A stretch of 25,580 nucleotides of DNA. It comes from Phoronis australis (lineage: Eukaryota; Phoronida; Phoronidae). A program made the translations under genes and the position numbers. How positions within the stretch are numbered: the stretch's first letter is position 1; each line of letters opens with the position of its first letter. The notes under the pieces are model-generated. The model saw only the letters and a list, made by a program, of their open reading frames with translations. It ran no database searches and had not been told where the DNA came from. Below, piece after piece: positions 8,361 through 18,511 of the stretch. The stretch is taken from contig NMRA01000079.1 in the NCBI GenBank assembly GCA_002633005.1, positions 157,326 through 182,905 on the forward strand, written 5' to 3'.

Positions 8361-11300
8361 ATGGGTACGTGTACACAGTTTGTAAGTTATTGCTGAGGCT
8401 TCTGCTAATTAACTAACCAGTACTAAAGCAAATGTGCTTTCGAAATAAACATTTCTTATTCGATGTATTCAATCAATACCTATGGCAAAATGTTGTGCTA
8501 TTAGCATTTATCCGATGCCGGTCTAACCACCCAGCTAGACAGTGACCACCGCACCACCACACCAGGCACCACCGTTTCGAGTATAGACGGTATAGCTCCT
8601 ATACTAGTACCCTCTTTCACAGTGCTACGAAAGGTACCACTGTCGTATGTTGTTCAACGTAGCTTTCATTGGTTAAAGTAATGAAACTGACATCATAACA
8701 TTCCGTCATTCCCAGTGTTCTTAAAGGCACCTCTAGACTTCTTGTTAGCGAGCTTGATGCAACTACAGCACCTTTAAGTAGCCCTCGACCATGTACTTTA
8801 TTTAGTGTATAGTTGAGGGCTGATCAAAGGTGCCTGTGATGCAACAAAGTCTAGTTCATCAAAATAATTACGTGCACATTATTTCTTTGGCTCACTAGTA
8901 TATATAGTCTTCATGAGTGGAGGGTTTAGTTTCTACTTTAAGATGGTTTATGTTCATGATGTCCAGTCCCGGCGGCCGTGACAGGCCTGATCGGGTTCCG
9001 AGGCACTGGCTGGGATAACAAGCATTTTGTGTGTTTAGAACTGAAAAAAATCGCAAGTCTCAACGTAAAACACACAGCTATCTTTCATGTCTGTATTTCA
9101 CGGCAGAATGATTCGAATTTATCACCAAACAGATCTAAACTCACGCGATCATCCATGATAAATTGGCCTACCGAACATAGGAGTCTACACTCCCTGACCT
9201 AACTCTGTAGGCTACGGTACGTTCAAATACCTATAAATCCGAAACAGTGAAATAAAACAACACGTTTGTTCAAGAACTCGATGTATTTGTAAGGGTTTTA
9301 CATCGAAATTTGATGATTTATTGGTGTAAAACAATGCATTCAAGCGATAAGTTGAGAACAGTATGCGTGTTGTGAATGACTGAACAGACTGCGTTCAAAT
9401 CGATTACGTCATTGGTTAATTTCAACACCTCTGTCTGCCGTCAGGTGTCAGGTAAAACACTTGCTGTTATCGAGTGGAACTACTTGATCTAAATTGATAC
9501 AAAATAGGTTGTTTTTTGGGTGGCATTCTCCTTTGACGTCATTAAAATATACATCTTCCTTTAGTAAAGCCTATACGGTGAAATAGGTTTTGTATGCTAA
9601 CGAGAGGTCTGTGGCCAGGTAATTATTTCTGAAGTGGTCAGTAACTTACAGCGCTGCGTAAATCTGGCCTAATTATTATTACTGTCTTTAATTTTCATTT
9701 GTCTTTTAATTTTATTTAACTGGGTGCTGAATGTCATAATGATGTCATAATGATGTCATAATGATGTCATAATGATGTCATAATGATGTCATAATGACGT
9801 CATAATGATGTCATAATGATGTCATTCCTTTTTGTCACTTTAGCCGTCAGCAGCAGTGTATCATTCCTTCTCTCTACAACATTCAGTGTACTTGTGTTTG
9901 GTGGTATGCAGCTCTATAAGCAACAACTGGCCTCCAAGGAATGGTTAACTATAGTCGGTGGATTCATTGGCTCTATTCTCTTCATTTTCGCTCTCACGGT
10001 ACGTACAAAGTAAATTGCTCTACAATTCATTCGTCAAAGTCAAAAGTCAATTCGCGGAAATATTAAAGAATGCACTTTTTTGCTGTTCTTAATTTTAAAA
10101 TAGAGCGACTCATTGTACTGTGATGTTCAGCTACTGCTAAGACTTGGAAAGGTTTTTTTGACTTTTGATCATCCGTCATCAACTCATTCCACTACACATT
10201 AAAAAGATATGGCTAAAGGTCAGAAATGGGTTGAGAGTCCACAGGTTAGATTTTGGGTGCTAGTTTTAGGAGTAACAACTGTTTAACACCTGAATATATC
10301 AGGGCTTGGAATTTTCCGCGGAAACGCGGATTTCCGCTTTTTTCAAATGTTCTGTCCGCGCATTTTATTATATTTCTGCGTAAAAGAAAACGGATTTGAT
10401 ATTAAATTTCCGCGGCAAATTCATTTCTTACCGCGGCGTTGCCGACGATGTTCACCTCGAAAAGCGGAAGTTGCTCTTTATGTTTCAGAGGAACGTAAAT
10501 TGTCAACATTGCCGGGGCATCTGGGATAGCGTGGTGGAATTTTCAATGGCGTCTCGTGTGATTGTAAACCGCGGTGACAAATACTACGGCTCTGCAGCCA
10601 AAAACGTGTGGGGGTGTCAGTTGAGGAGTGGATGGACGAGATAAAAAGACGCAGACGCACGCTACTGATGGTTTTTTTTTTTAAATTTTTTTTTAGTCCT
10701 ACCGATTTTTGTCGGCGGAATGTTCAGATTCGACTATTTCAAGGCTGGGTAGCGCGCATGATTTGGGCCGTAAAAGTTTCCGCGTTTTTTGTCATTGGTC
10801 ATTCCAAGCCCTGATATATGCCAGAGTGACAGACAGTGATGCCATTTGTTTGCAAAAGAAAGCATTCTTTTGAATAGTGCTCCAACATTGGAAATGAAAA
10901 TTTCAAGTGCGAGATTGGAAGAAGCTCAGCAGTTTAGTTTGTAAGTAAATAGACGTACACGGAGCTTTCTCGAAGTAGCCTTGTTCAAAATAAGTAGGCC
11001 AGAATTAAACTTTGTTTTTCCAAATTATTTTTGACATGCGAAATTAGGTTATTGTACGTAATAAGTTGAGAATCACCATAGTCGTTCTATGGGAATAACA
11101 ATGGTGTAGTTCCACGGCCATGAATGCTGTGAGTGCTGTCTAGATGTTTTGATTTTATCACATCATTTAAAACAGGGTAGGGAAATCCGAGGGCTCTGCT
11201 GCGTTGCGCTACATGATCTTGGATGCATGAACATTGCAATGAAAATAATACTTTGTCATTAATTGTTTAACTTGCTGAAATTTTGAATCAATCCACTTAC

Positions 11301-13254
11301 CTTGCTAAAACTGGTGTCTAATTGTGCGGCATAGTTGGGATGCACAAAACTGGGATTAATTATCCACTTCTCTTGGTTTAGAATCCATGTCAATGCTGAC
11401 CAATGTTCAACAAAATCTCAACAGGTGTCACCCCTTGCACTTGATGTGATGAGCCAGTGGACAATCTCTTCTTACGCTAAAAAAAATGTTAAAATATTCA
11501 ATTTGGAACATGAATAATTGTTAAAATCATCGTTCTTGTAATTTTGTAAGGTTCACTGTATTTTTGCAAATAGTCCAAATTTTAGCGAATACCTTGTGTG
11601 ACATATTCACAATATTTACCAACATAGTAAACCTTTCTTATGGCTTGGTTTTGTCAAGAAATTAGTCAAATGTCGTGCGCCGCCGTCTTAGGATTCACAC
11701 TGAACAATTGTAATCTCTTGTTGCTGGTCTTGCAGTGTACTGTATTGTAAAAGTTTCGATTTCTGAATTTTCAGGCAGTGGGCAATTTAGAAACGCACCT
11801 GTTTGGCCGCGGCTTTCAGACAAAGATTTTCCCCGAAGGTAATCACTCGTTACGGATCATTTTATGTTACATCCAGTATATTTGTGAAAAAAGCCTTACA
11901 AAAATTTGCTCATCAAGTGTTTAAAGAAGCAACATGTGCAATGCTGTGCAAATTAAAAGAATTGTTGCTGTGTATCTTTATGATTTGGTAGTCTGTTATT
12001 TACAGTAGGAGACATAACTAATCACACAAAATGGCATTTTCCCGTCATGACAGCTAAGTCTGTTAAGAACAAAACTTACTGGTAATAACTATGAGAGTGG
12101 CAAAATTCTAATTGGAGAATGGCTTAATCGCCAATATCTACTTTCCTGTTAACTACCCTAATTTTCTGTTTTAAGTGAAGACTACTCTTGCAATGAATTG
12201 CCTTCTGCCCAGTCACCATGACGTGAAATTTCGGGTCATTTTGTTCGAATATAAAGTTAAGGTGTGATGCTAGTTGAATGAGTGGTGAGATATCTATAAG
12301 TACTATAAAAATATTACTGAACTTTTTCCACTGTTTGGCTTGTGTACCATTTTTCTGTAATCAGTTGAGAGCTTGGGTTTTCGTTGTCAAAGTAATATTA
12401 GAAATAACTGTAATAATGCCATGATTAATTTTGATTAAATTAGAGTGTGGCCTACGTCAGTTGTCAGCTGCATTTTGTATTTGTCGACTCTAGCAAGCTT
12501 CGTCCAGATGTCCAAAATGAATTAGCCATCAGGTCTACAGGGTTGAAAAATTTTGGACTTAATGTGTTAAGTCACTGGTATCAATATATCAATTCCTGGT
12601 GCTGGTGAATGCTGGTCAAGTTTGCTGGAGGTGAGTTAGTAAGGTGTTTTCTGCAAGCCCACTCTGAGCCTGTTCACAATGAGTGGCCACTCCATAGTGT
12701 CGCAGTGCCTCTTTTGAACACTTAACAATGTATCTATACCTCTTTTTCAGTCGTCTTCTCCTTGTTGCTGGCTCTGTTTGCCTCTGGTCTCGTTCACAGG
12801 GTTTGTGTTACCACATGGTAAGTACTGTATGTAGAGACGTGCACCTCACTGTTCTATTTCACTGACTGGCTTGTAAATGATGAGTTATTCAAAAGCCATG
12901 CTTATATGTTCACCTCTGCTGAATATGTTTAGCGGCTGGCTATAAACCTGTGTTCCGTCCCAAGCAATGAACATTATTGAGACCATTTGCTACTGTAAAA
13001 TTGGCACCAAATTGTTCCGTACTCAGATGGGAGGCGATTTAATTCTTAGTTTGCGAAGCACTAGGTTATATAAAAATAATGTTGCATCAAGTCACTAGTG
13101 AATCTAATTCGTATCCCTTTTCCCCGTCTTTTCCAGTTTCATCTTTTCCATGATAGCACTTTATTACATCAACAAAATATCATCGGCCAAGTATGTAGTG
13201 GCAGCACCAGTGACACCTGTGGTACAAAAAGCAAAGTCCAAGAAAAGGAATTAA
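8361..13254 (+). CDS. KRTCAP2: KRTCAP2, oligosaccharyltransferase complex subunit (complete, five exons)
   Basis: Exons: 8361-8364 (ATGG), 9844-9998, 11775-11838, 12751-12817 and 13137-13254. All borders are AG/GT and phases fit (1, 0, 1, 2). The product is 135 aa, against 136 in human KRTCAP2 (recalled), and aligns with almost no gaps: [60 protein letters not shown]. In this family the protein is an ER-membrane subunit of the STT3A oligosaccharyltransferase and helps couple it to the Sec61 channel for co-translational N-glycosylation. Hydrophobic segments lie at about 5-22, 35-54, 75-93 and 97-112. The tail KSKKRN ends in a KKXX-type ER-retrieval signal. The start exon is four bases; with it the N-terminus reads MAVSSSVSF, matching the family. 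The alternative ATG at 9816 ([14 protein letters not shown]) would come from the minisatellite and add unmatched residues. Confidence 0.93.
8733..8854. repeat. Imperfect long inverted repeat (hairpin / MITE-like)
   Basis: Arms of about 32 bases at 8758-8789 and 8812-8843 are mostly complementary: GCACCTTTAAGTAGCCCTCGAC against GTTGAGGGCTGATCAAAGGTGC. They surround a ~22-base AT-rich loop. Outside them an exact 8-bp pair CTAGACTT (8733-8740) / AAGTCTAG (8847-8854) extends the symmetry. It lies in KRTCAP2 intron 1 and touches the left end of the dispersed repeat. Confidence 0.6.
8851..9534 (+). repeat. Dispersed ~0.68-kb repeat, copy A
   Basis: This segment of KRTCAP2 intron 1 matches the reverse complement of 23360-23980 along its whole length. 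Shared landmarks in order: CAAAATAAT.ACGTGCAC, GGCCTGATCGGGTTCC, ATTCGAATTTATCA, CTATAAATCCG, GAAATAAAA, CAAGAACTCGATGT, GATGATTTAT.GGTGTAAAAC, ACTGAACAGACTGCGTTC, ATTGGTTAATTTCAACA, GATACAAAATAGGTTGT and GGGTGGCATTCTCCTTT. Homology stops at both ends within a few bases. A 74-codon open frame at 8978-9202 is not obviously kept in the other copy, so I call it non-coding. The class is unknown. A conserved TATAAA-like and AATAAA sequence would allow a solo LTR, but no TG...CA ends are visible. Confidence 0.85.
9730..9826. repeat. 11-bp minisatellite with CRE/ATF-like cores
   Basis: About nine tandem copies of ATGATGTCATA, one carrying the full palindromic TGACGTCA (about 9795-9802) and the others TGATGTCA. 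The array ends about 15 bases before the AG acceptor of KRTCAP2 exon 2 (9844), so it occupies the branch-point region. Repeat-number changes could influence splicing of the four-base start exon to exon 2. Confidence 0.9.
10300..10813. mobile_element. hAT-like MITE, 514 bp
   Basis: Perfect 13-bp terminal inverted repeats, CAGGGCTTGGAAT at the left and ATTCCAAGCCCTG at the right, are flanked on both sides by ATATAT. The CAGGG terminus is typical of hAT-superfamily DNA transposons, whose target duplications are 8 bp. Only 6 bp match here, and the palindromic flank makes the exact length ambiguous. The interior is rich in CCGCGG and GCGG sub-terminal motifs and has poly-T runs near 10670-10690. 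Open frames inside (10347-10814) are short and show no transposase motif, so this looks like a non-autonomous element. It lies in KRTCAP2 intron 2. Confidence 0.8.
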
Positions 13255-13490
13255 CAGAGTTGTCCTATAGTCTGCAGATAGAATTGGGAAAGCTGGAAGT
13301 TTGTATTTGAAGGCACTTGGCACTGTGTTGTGCTGTTGAAAATACTGGTACTGGCATGTGTCTATGCTGCCTCTCAAATGTTTTTGTTTATTAATGCTGA
13401 TGCGAGCATTTTTATTATGAACAAAATGTAAGCCTTCTGAGAGCAGATATATTTAGTGTCTTGAAGTTATGGGAACATTTCAAGAGTTGC

Positions 13491-13496
13491 AATAAA
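13491..13496 (+). terminator. KRTCAP2 poly(A) signal AATAAA
   Basis: A canonical AATAAA lies 237 bases after the KRTCAP2 stop codon (13252-13254), followed by a T/G-rich stretch (GTCATGTTTGTACT). This gives a 3' UTR of roughly 250-260 bases. Confidence 0.7.
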
Positions 13497-13859
13497 GAGG
13501 TCATGTTTGTACTAATCAAATTTGTACTTTCAATCAGTCTTCAAATTCCGGCCGTAGAGAACTCTGGTTCAGGACCAACCTGCCCATATTAATGTACCCA
13601 TGGGGACTACAGCGTCCTCAAATAATAAGAAGAGAAGTCCTCTTAAGGTTCAGGATATCTCTGCTTTAATTTATAAACCCCAGTGCACTTTTGGGTACAT
13701 GAAAGACAACAATAGAGTCTATGCAAACTGTATTCTTGAATCTGTTATGGAAATGGTACACTAATTTGCTTTTGATTGAAATACCGGTAACTACTTCAGC
13801 ACCCTCTATTGTTCATTTTTGTTTTCCACATTGAATTTTTTTGGCCATTTATTTTCTGG

Positions 13860-14032
13860 CCATCTCACCATCTGGGTGGGATGAGTGGCTGATTAGTCCC
13901 CCAAGAGGGGATGGTGTGTTACTAGTAAGAGATGTACTAGTCTGTAGCTGTGAAAGGGGCCGTCAAGTCAAATCTACCTCGGGAAGACTGGCCTTGATTG
14001 TTCAAGTTCAGGTCCTGGGATCTACTCCTTGA
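13860..14032 (+). repeat. Possible SINE 5' part with B-box-like site
   Basis: This GC-richer stretch immediately precedes duplicate copy 1. It contains GTTCAGGTCC (14006-14015), one change from the Pol III B-box core GTTCRANTCC. A plausible A box (GAGTGGCTGATTAG, 13883-13896) is about 110 bases upstream, further than in normal tRNA-derived SINEs. Copy 2 lacks this part, as expected for a 5'-truncated retroposed copy. Confidence 0.3.
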
Positions 14033-14405
14033 ACTCAAAATTATTTTTTGTCACTTTCTGTTCTACTTTTGGGGAAAGATATCGGTTATTCTGGGTACAT
14101 TATTGTTTGTGAATGAGATTGAATCTTCAAACTTGAGTAAAAACTCAAAATTGCAAGTAAAACTCTAGTTCCCACGTGAACGTTTAGCTTTAATTTTGGG
14201 TTCTTCTAGTGCAAATTAGGATTATTCACCTAAGCCCTTATTTACTGGGCCATAAAAATAGACACTTATCTATACTCCATATTAAAAGTAGAAAACAGAA
14301 GCTTTGCTTTCTGGGGTGCATCATTTGAACTGTATCAACAGATTGGTTTACTCTTTAAGGGCACTGAGATGCAACGCCAACACACGGTTGTGGATATGTA
14401 TGGTA
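14033..14405 (+). repeat. ~0.4-kb interspersed repeat, copy 1
   Basis: Matches 15416-15806 in the same orientation with small indels. Shared runs include GTTTGTGAATGAGATT, AACTTGAGTAAAAACTCAAAA, AGTTCCCACGTGAA, GGTGCAAATTAGGATTA-like, GGGGTGC and TGTATCAACAGATTGGTTTA. I found no target-site duplication around this copy. Its left side continues into the B-box-bearing segment, so this may be the longer form of the element. Confidence 0.85.
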
Positions 14406-15402
14406 TATACGCTCCCAGAATGAGGTAATTGCACACATGGCCATGACTACATGCAAATACCAGAGGACTTGAAACGGATGAAACAAGTTTTTGATGATGT
14501 GTTTGACCACAAAATAATGGTCGTTACCTCTTTGTTCCTGATGTGTGAAACGAACACTAGTTGCCTTCAAACAAAACAAAGATATGGAAAACACAATAAC
14601 AAATGGTCATTTTTTTTGTTTGAATACAGTAGCAGGAGTCCAAGAACCCCGTCTGGTGGTTGAGTCCTGGGGTCCCTTTCCTGAAAGTGATTTAAGGACT
14701 TTATAGGATACTTAACACTGTTTTGGTGATTTCAACCAATCCTTGCTCTGTCACCTACTTACGTGATAAAAGGAAGGTTCAAGTAAAAATTTATATTCTC
14801 TTAGTCACAAATTGGATGTTGTGGTTCTTGGTGGGTCGTCTTTCACTACAGTTGTGTAACTCGCCTAAAGCGTAGGCTACGCTTGTCGGTTTAGCAAACT
14901 TTGTAAAGAGTTCTCAAATTGTTCTCCAATTTTTTAGTGTTGTCGAGGGTTACAGGGCATCATTTTGTTTCAGAGTTCTGGATGAGAAAGTCGTTTTCAA
15001 TATCTATTAAAACAAAAACATGGTTTGGTATCCTTTTACGACTTCAATTTGATGTAACACTCCCACTCCACACATTTGCTGAATAAAGGTTTGTCCATTC
15101 AACGCGTCATACACAGTCTAGGACATTACATATAATAACATTCGGTAAATTGCAATTGTGTGTATTTTCTCACAGACTTTGTACTTTTGTTCAAGTGGGG
15201 TTTTAATTGTTCGTCAGGATTAGTTGTGTACAGAGTACGACCAAATGTCTATCTTGAAGCTTCAGTCACTTTTCATGAAACAGAGCCCGAGGTCCACAGC
15301 GAATGAAGCACTTCTGGTGTCGAAACTTCAGTTTTCTTCTCTGGAAATGTTTTCTTCTAATGGAAAGTCATTTGTAGAACCTGCACGTTGCATGACCTAA
15401 TC

Positions 15403-15807
15403 AACTGAAAATGACACTCAAAATTATGTTTGTCGCTTTATGTTCTACTTTTGAGGGAGATATCGGGAAAGATGTCGGTTATTCTGGGTTGGCCTTCATT
15501 ATTGTTTGTGAATGAGATTAAACCTGCAAACTTGAGTAAAAACTCAAAATTTCAAGTAAAACTAGTTCCCACGTGAATTCGTTTATCTTTAGGGGTCATC
15601 TGGTGCAAATTAGGATTAGGCAGTTATTCACCTAAGTCCCTATTTACTTGACCATAAAAATAGACATATATACCCCATGTTAACAGTAAAAAATAGAAGC
15701 TTTGTTTTCTGGGGTGCGTCATTTGAACTGTATCAACAGATTGGTTTACTCTTTGCTGGCACTGAGATACAACGCCAAAACACGGTTGTGGAAGTACATG
15801 GTATACT
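15403..15807 (+). mobile_element. Retroposed repeat copy 2 with 15-bp target-site duplication
   Basis: A perfect 15-bp direct repeat, TTGCATGACCTAATC, occurs at 15388-15402 and 15808-15822 and brackets exactly the segment homologous to 14033-14405. A target duplication of this length is typical of LINE-mobilised (SINE-like) insertions. There is no poly(A) tail; the 3' end is a short GGTATAC. The element carries no coding potential that I can see. Confidence 0.8.
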
Positions 15808-15822
15808 TTGCATGACCTAATC

Positions 15823-17134
15823 TTTATGTCTGAGTCAAAGATTTAGATACTACTGATTAAATTAGACATTCGTCGAAGACATTCGCCGAGATTAATCCTT
15901 GAGTAATAAATGTAGTTTGCAGCCTCTTACTTTTATGCAACGCTCTAAATAAATCGGGTCTGTATCAGTTGAATTCGTAAACACTCACTACAAACATGTC
16001 ATTTTGACAGAATTACCAAACTAAACGCCTCCTCAACAGTTTGACTGCTCATGACATGGCATTAACTGATGCTATATGGCTGATGGTGCAGCCAAAATGT
16101 CCTCAATGTTGACAATATAGGCCCATAAATCTTGAGCAGCGAAGTGGAAAGCAAAGAGTTTGGGAACAATTCATTTCCCACCGTACAAAAAGTTCTGGAT
16201 GGCTGGTAGACACCAGTTAACCTTTCACACCATGTTGTGGGTTTAGGATATAATCTGGTCCGAACTCGGTATCGACTAACAAATCGAGGAATTATTCGAG
16301 TCTGGTTGTTTGCGTGTCCGCAAGGGGGTCCTGTACCCCCTAGCGGACACGCAAAGAACAAGCGAGGTGCTGAGATTAGACCCAGTACCCGCCAACTTTA
16401 TTAATAAGCGTGTTTCCTCTTCCAAAGCAGTTTCATCCCGTTCCTAAAATTTGTTTGAATTCAATTAGAAGAGTTCTGCATTTCGCCCTGTTTAGCTAGC
16501 AGAAAACAAAAATCGTTTAATATGCCTTCTACGCTCAAACAATGGGTCGCGTAATATTCCACACCGTCATAAGATTTTACTTTCATATCTTAGGCGCATC
16601 GAAACTATCAGCGACTCAACTTGAGAAAATGCGCTAAACAGATCACCAATCCTAAAATTGCGGTTTCGCAAATGGCACATGTAGGCATCGCCTGTGACTC
16701 GAGATGCCGGTTACGTCTGCAAGATAGTGTAAGCGTGGCAAGAGAATTGCACATTCTGACTGCTGAACACTGAAGCGATCGAAATGTAGCTTAGCCTTCT
16801 TTACAACAAGTCATCTGAGGGCCATATTTTCTTGGTGACCAGATCTAAATCGCCGTGACAAGCAACTTAATGGGTCTGGTCTGAAACAATAACTACCGCC
16901 TGCTTAATTTCTTTTACAACAAAGGAACAAGATGAGGCCAATTTTATAGCAGTCAGTGGTATAAATCACAAGGCTCTATCTGACAGAATTAACGCTTGTT
17001 GTTATTGCTTCTTCAGCAAAATTTGACATGATTGTTATAAATTAGTTATTTAGCACCGTACGTTATGTTTTTGAGCTCTCAAATTCTCTCTCCAGCACAG
17101 TTGAAATTCCCCCGCTGTATCTGGTCCTATTAAA
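15823..17134. other. Intergenic, no gene recognised
   Basis: Apart from the hairpin at 16309-16355, I see no supported exon or RNA gene. The 99-codon minus frame at 16062-16361 reads through the hairpin and has no family signature. A TTTATT at 16397-16402 (AATAAA on the minus strand) is a distant candidate poly(A) signal for the minus-strand gene at 17135. Confidence 0.4.
16309..16355. repeat. Strong hairpin, 20-bp arms
   Basis: TTTGCGTGTCCGCAAGGGGG (16309-16328) and its complement at 16336-16355 differ at a single position (an A-A opposition) and enclose a 7-base loop, TCCTGTA. It is followed by AGAACAAGCGAGGTG, whose GACAAGCGAGGTG-like form also occurs at 7682-7694 beside another GC-rich hairpin. 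This suggests a shared repeat family. Confidence 0.8.
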
Positions 17135-17878
17135 TCAACGTCTGCCGCCAGTATATAATCTCTCCACAATTTCCGCTATTTTCTTACTCCTTTTCAAACC
17201 GCTAATGAGAGGTAGAGAAGTGTCCTGCACATAGCCATACTCTGTCGCCGAGATTCGGCGAGTTTTCAGTTTAGCACACTGCACATTTCCTCTCAAACTT
17301 TCCACTGTTGCGGATTGCACACGTTCGAAAATTTCGTCGACTTCAAACGGAGTAACCGGACGAACTTCACCGAGGTCACAGTCACTGTCGCTGTCAAACG
17401 TCGTACGGTCTTCACAAAATTGACAAGACAAGCGTTTCCCCCGGCTAGCAGTAGTTGGACGACGTATCCTCTGCAGTGATTTCTTCCGCTCTTCTGGTGG
17501 TGCCGATTTGGGACGCAGCAGACTTTCCTCTGGCTCTGCTTCCTTGAACATGCCGACGGCTACACCGTAACTCACCGTTGGGCGTTGCAGGCGGTGAACA
17601 ATTCGATTCATTTCTCTCTGCGACAACGTTCTTCGTTTTTCTCCCTCCATCCAACCGTGAGGTGTTCGTCGACAGGGAGACTTGGGCCGTGGTTGTATAA
17701 CCCGGCCGCGTTTTATGAAGTCTTCAAACCTGTCGTCCTCTGTCACTTTTGTGGACACAGTTTTTCGTTGCATCCTCTCCGTGATTCTTCGCATCTCATC
17801 TCGAGACGATGCTTTTCGAAAGCCGTACAACTTTGCGGGTTTGTTGTCAAATTTCGTCTTGTAATAGGTGAAACTCAT
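17135..17878 (-). CDS. Basic protein with five diverged helical repeats, 247 aa
   Basis: The last coding exon, read on the minus strand. A good acceptor (pyrimidine tract then TTTCAG, AG at 17897-17896) lies 17 bases before ATG 17878, so a 5'-UTR intron is likely. The frame stays open upstream to an ATG at 18121, but that extension looks intronic. The 247-aa product contains five related segments: residues 27-43 (DEMRRITERMQRKTVST), 88-104 (REMNRIVHRLQRPTVSY), 129-145 (EERKKSLQRIRRPTTAS), 178-194 (FEVDEIFERVQSATVES) and 231-244 (SKKIAEIVERLYTG). The consensus is E-M-x-x-I-x-x-R-L-Q-R-x-T-V-x-S. Several repeats are preceded by RPKSP / RPKSAP / RPVTP. An acidic patch (DSDSDCD) lies near 162-168. 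There is no signal peptide or membrane segment. Short basic repeats of this type occur in microtubule-associated ciliary proteins; that link is only a guess, and I do not recognise the family. Confidence 0.75.
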   Translation of the reverse strand: MSFTYYKTKFDNKPAKLYGFRKASSRDEMRRITERMQRKTVSTKVTEDDRFEDFIKRGRVIQPRPKSPCRRTPHGWMEGEKRRTLSQREMNRIVHRLQRPTVSYGVAVGMFKEAEPEESLLRPKSAPPEERKKSLQRIRRPTTASRGKRLSCQFCEDRTTFDSDSDCDLGEVRPVTPFEVDEIFERVQSATVESLRGNVQCAKLKTRRISATEYGYVQDTSLPLISGLKRSKKIAEIVERLYTGGRR

Positions 17879-18511
17879 TTTGCCGAGGCTCTGACCTGAA
17901 ATGGATGAATTAAAAGTTATTGTAAACCCGCCATCAATGCTGTTACATCGCAAATGTTTTGACAGCCCTGTAGCATGTGTGTAGACTATCGTACGTGTCA
18001 CAGCCCGCGTACCGGCTAATGGGAGAGTCCTTCGAGGGTTAATTTCTACATGGAAATTTACAAATGTGGTAAAGGGCAATTGGAGGGCAAATGGGATTTT
18101 TAACGACTCGATCTTCTTCACAGGCGGCTATAGAGGTGTGTGGCATATCTGTTACGTGCATGGGACTTCTTTGATGTCCTGTACGCATGATTACAGATAG
18201 GCTACAAGAAAGTTTATAAAGTCTGACGTCAGCATGCCGTAGGCCTACTGATGAAAGGGTTAATCACAAGTTGGTCAAAAAAACATTGAAGTAAAAGTCG
18301 ATGTCATAAAGTACGCACATTGGATTGGAACAACGATAACAGACTCCCGTAATTTGCAACTTTGCACACAAGCACTCCACTCGATCCTAAAACTTCCGCC
18401 TTGCCACAGTTGCTGAGTTGTGTGTGTTACCAGCCGCTTTACACCGATCATATTACGCCGACTTAATGAAAACTCACAACAAAGAAATTGATTCATTAAT
18501 ATTCTTATTTT

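Noticed and set aside
8978-9202. 74-codon ORF inside dispersed repeat copy A
   Set aside because: The inverted copy at 23360-23980 does not keep the frame, so it is unlikely to be coding.
9816-10013. KRTCAP2 start at the ATG within exon 2's frame
   Set aside because: This would add MMSFLFVTL from minisatellite sequence and ignore a good acceptor at 9843. The ATGG exon gives a family-like N-terminus.
10347-10814. Short ORFs inside the hAT-like element as transposase remnants
   Set aside because: No transposase, BED-finger or dimerisation motif is visible and the frames overlap one another.
17445-17899. ORFs antisense or in other frames of the repeat-protein exon
   Set aside because: They are shadows of the 17135-17878 reading frame, which alone shows a repeated motif.
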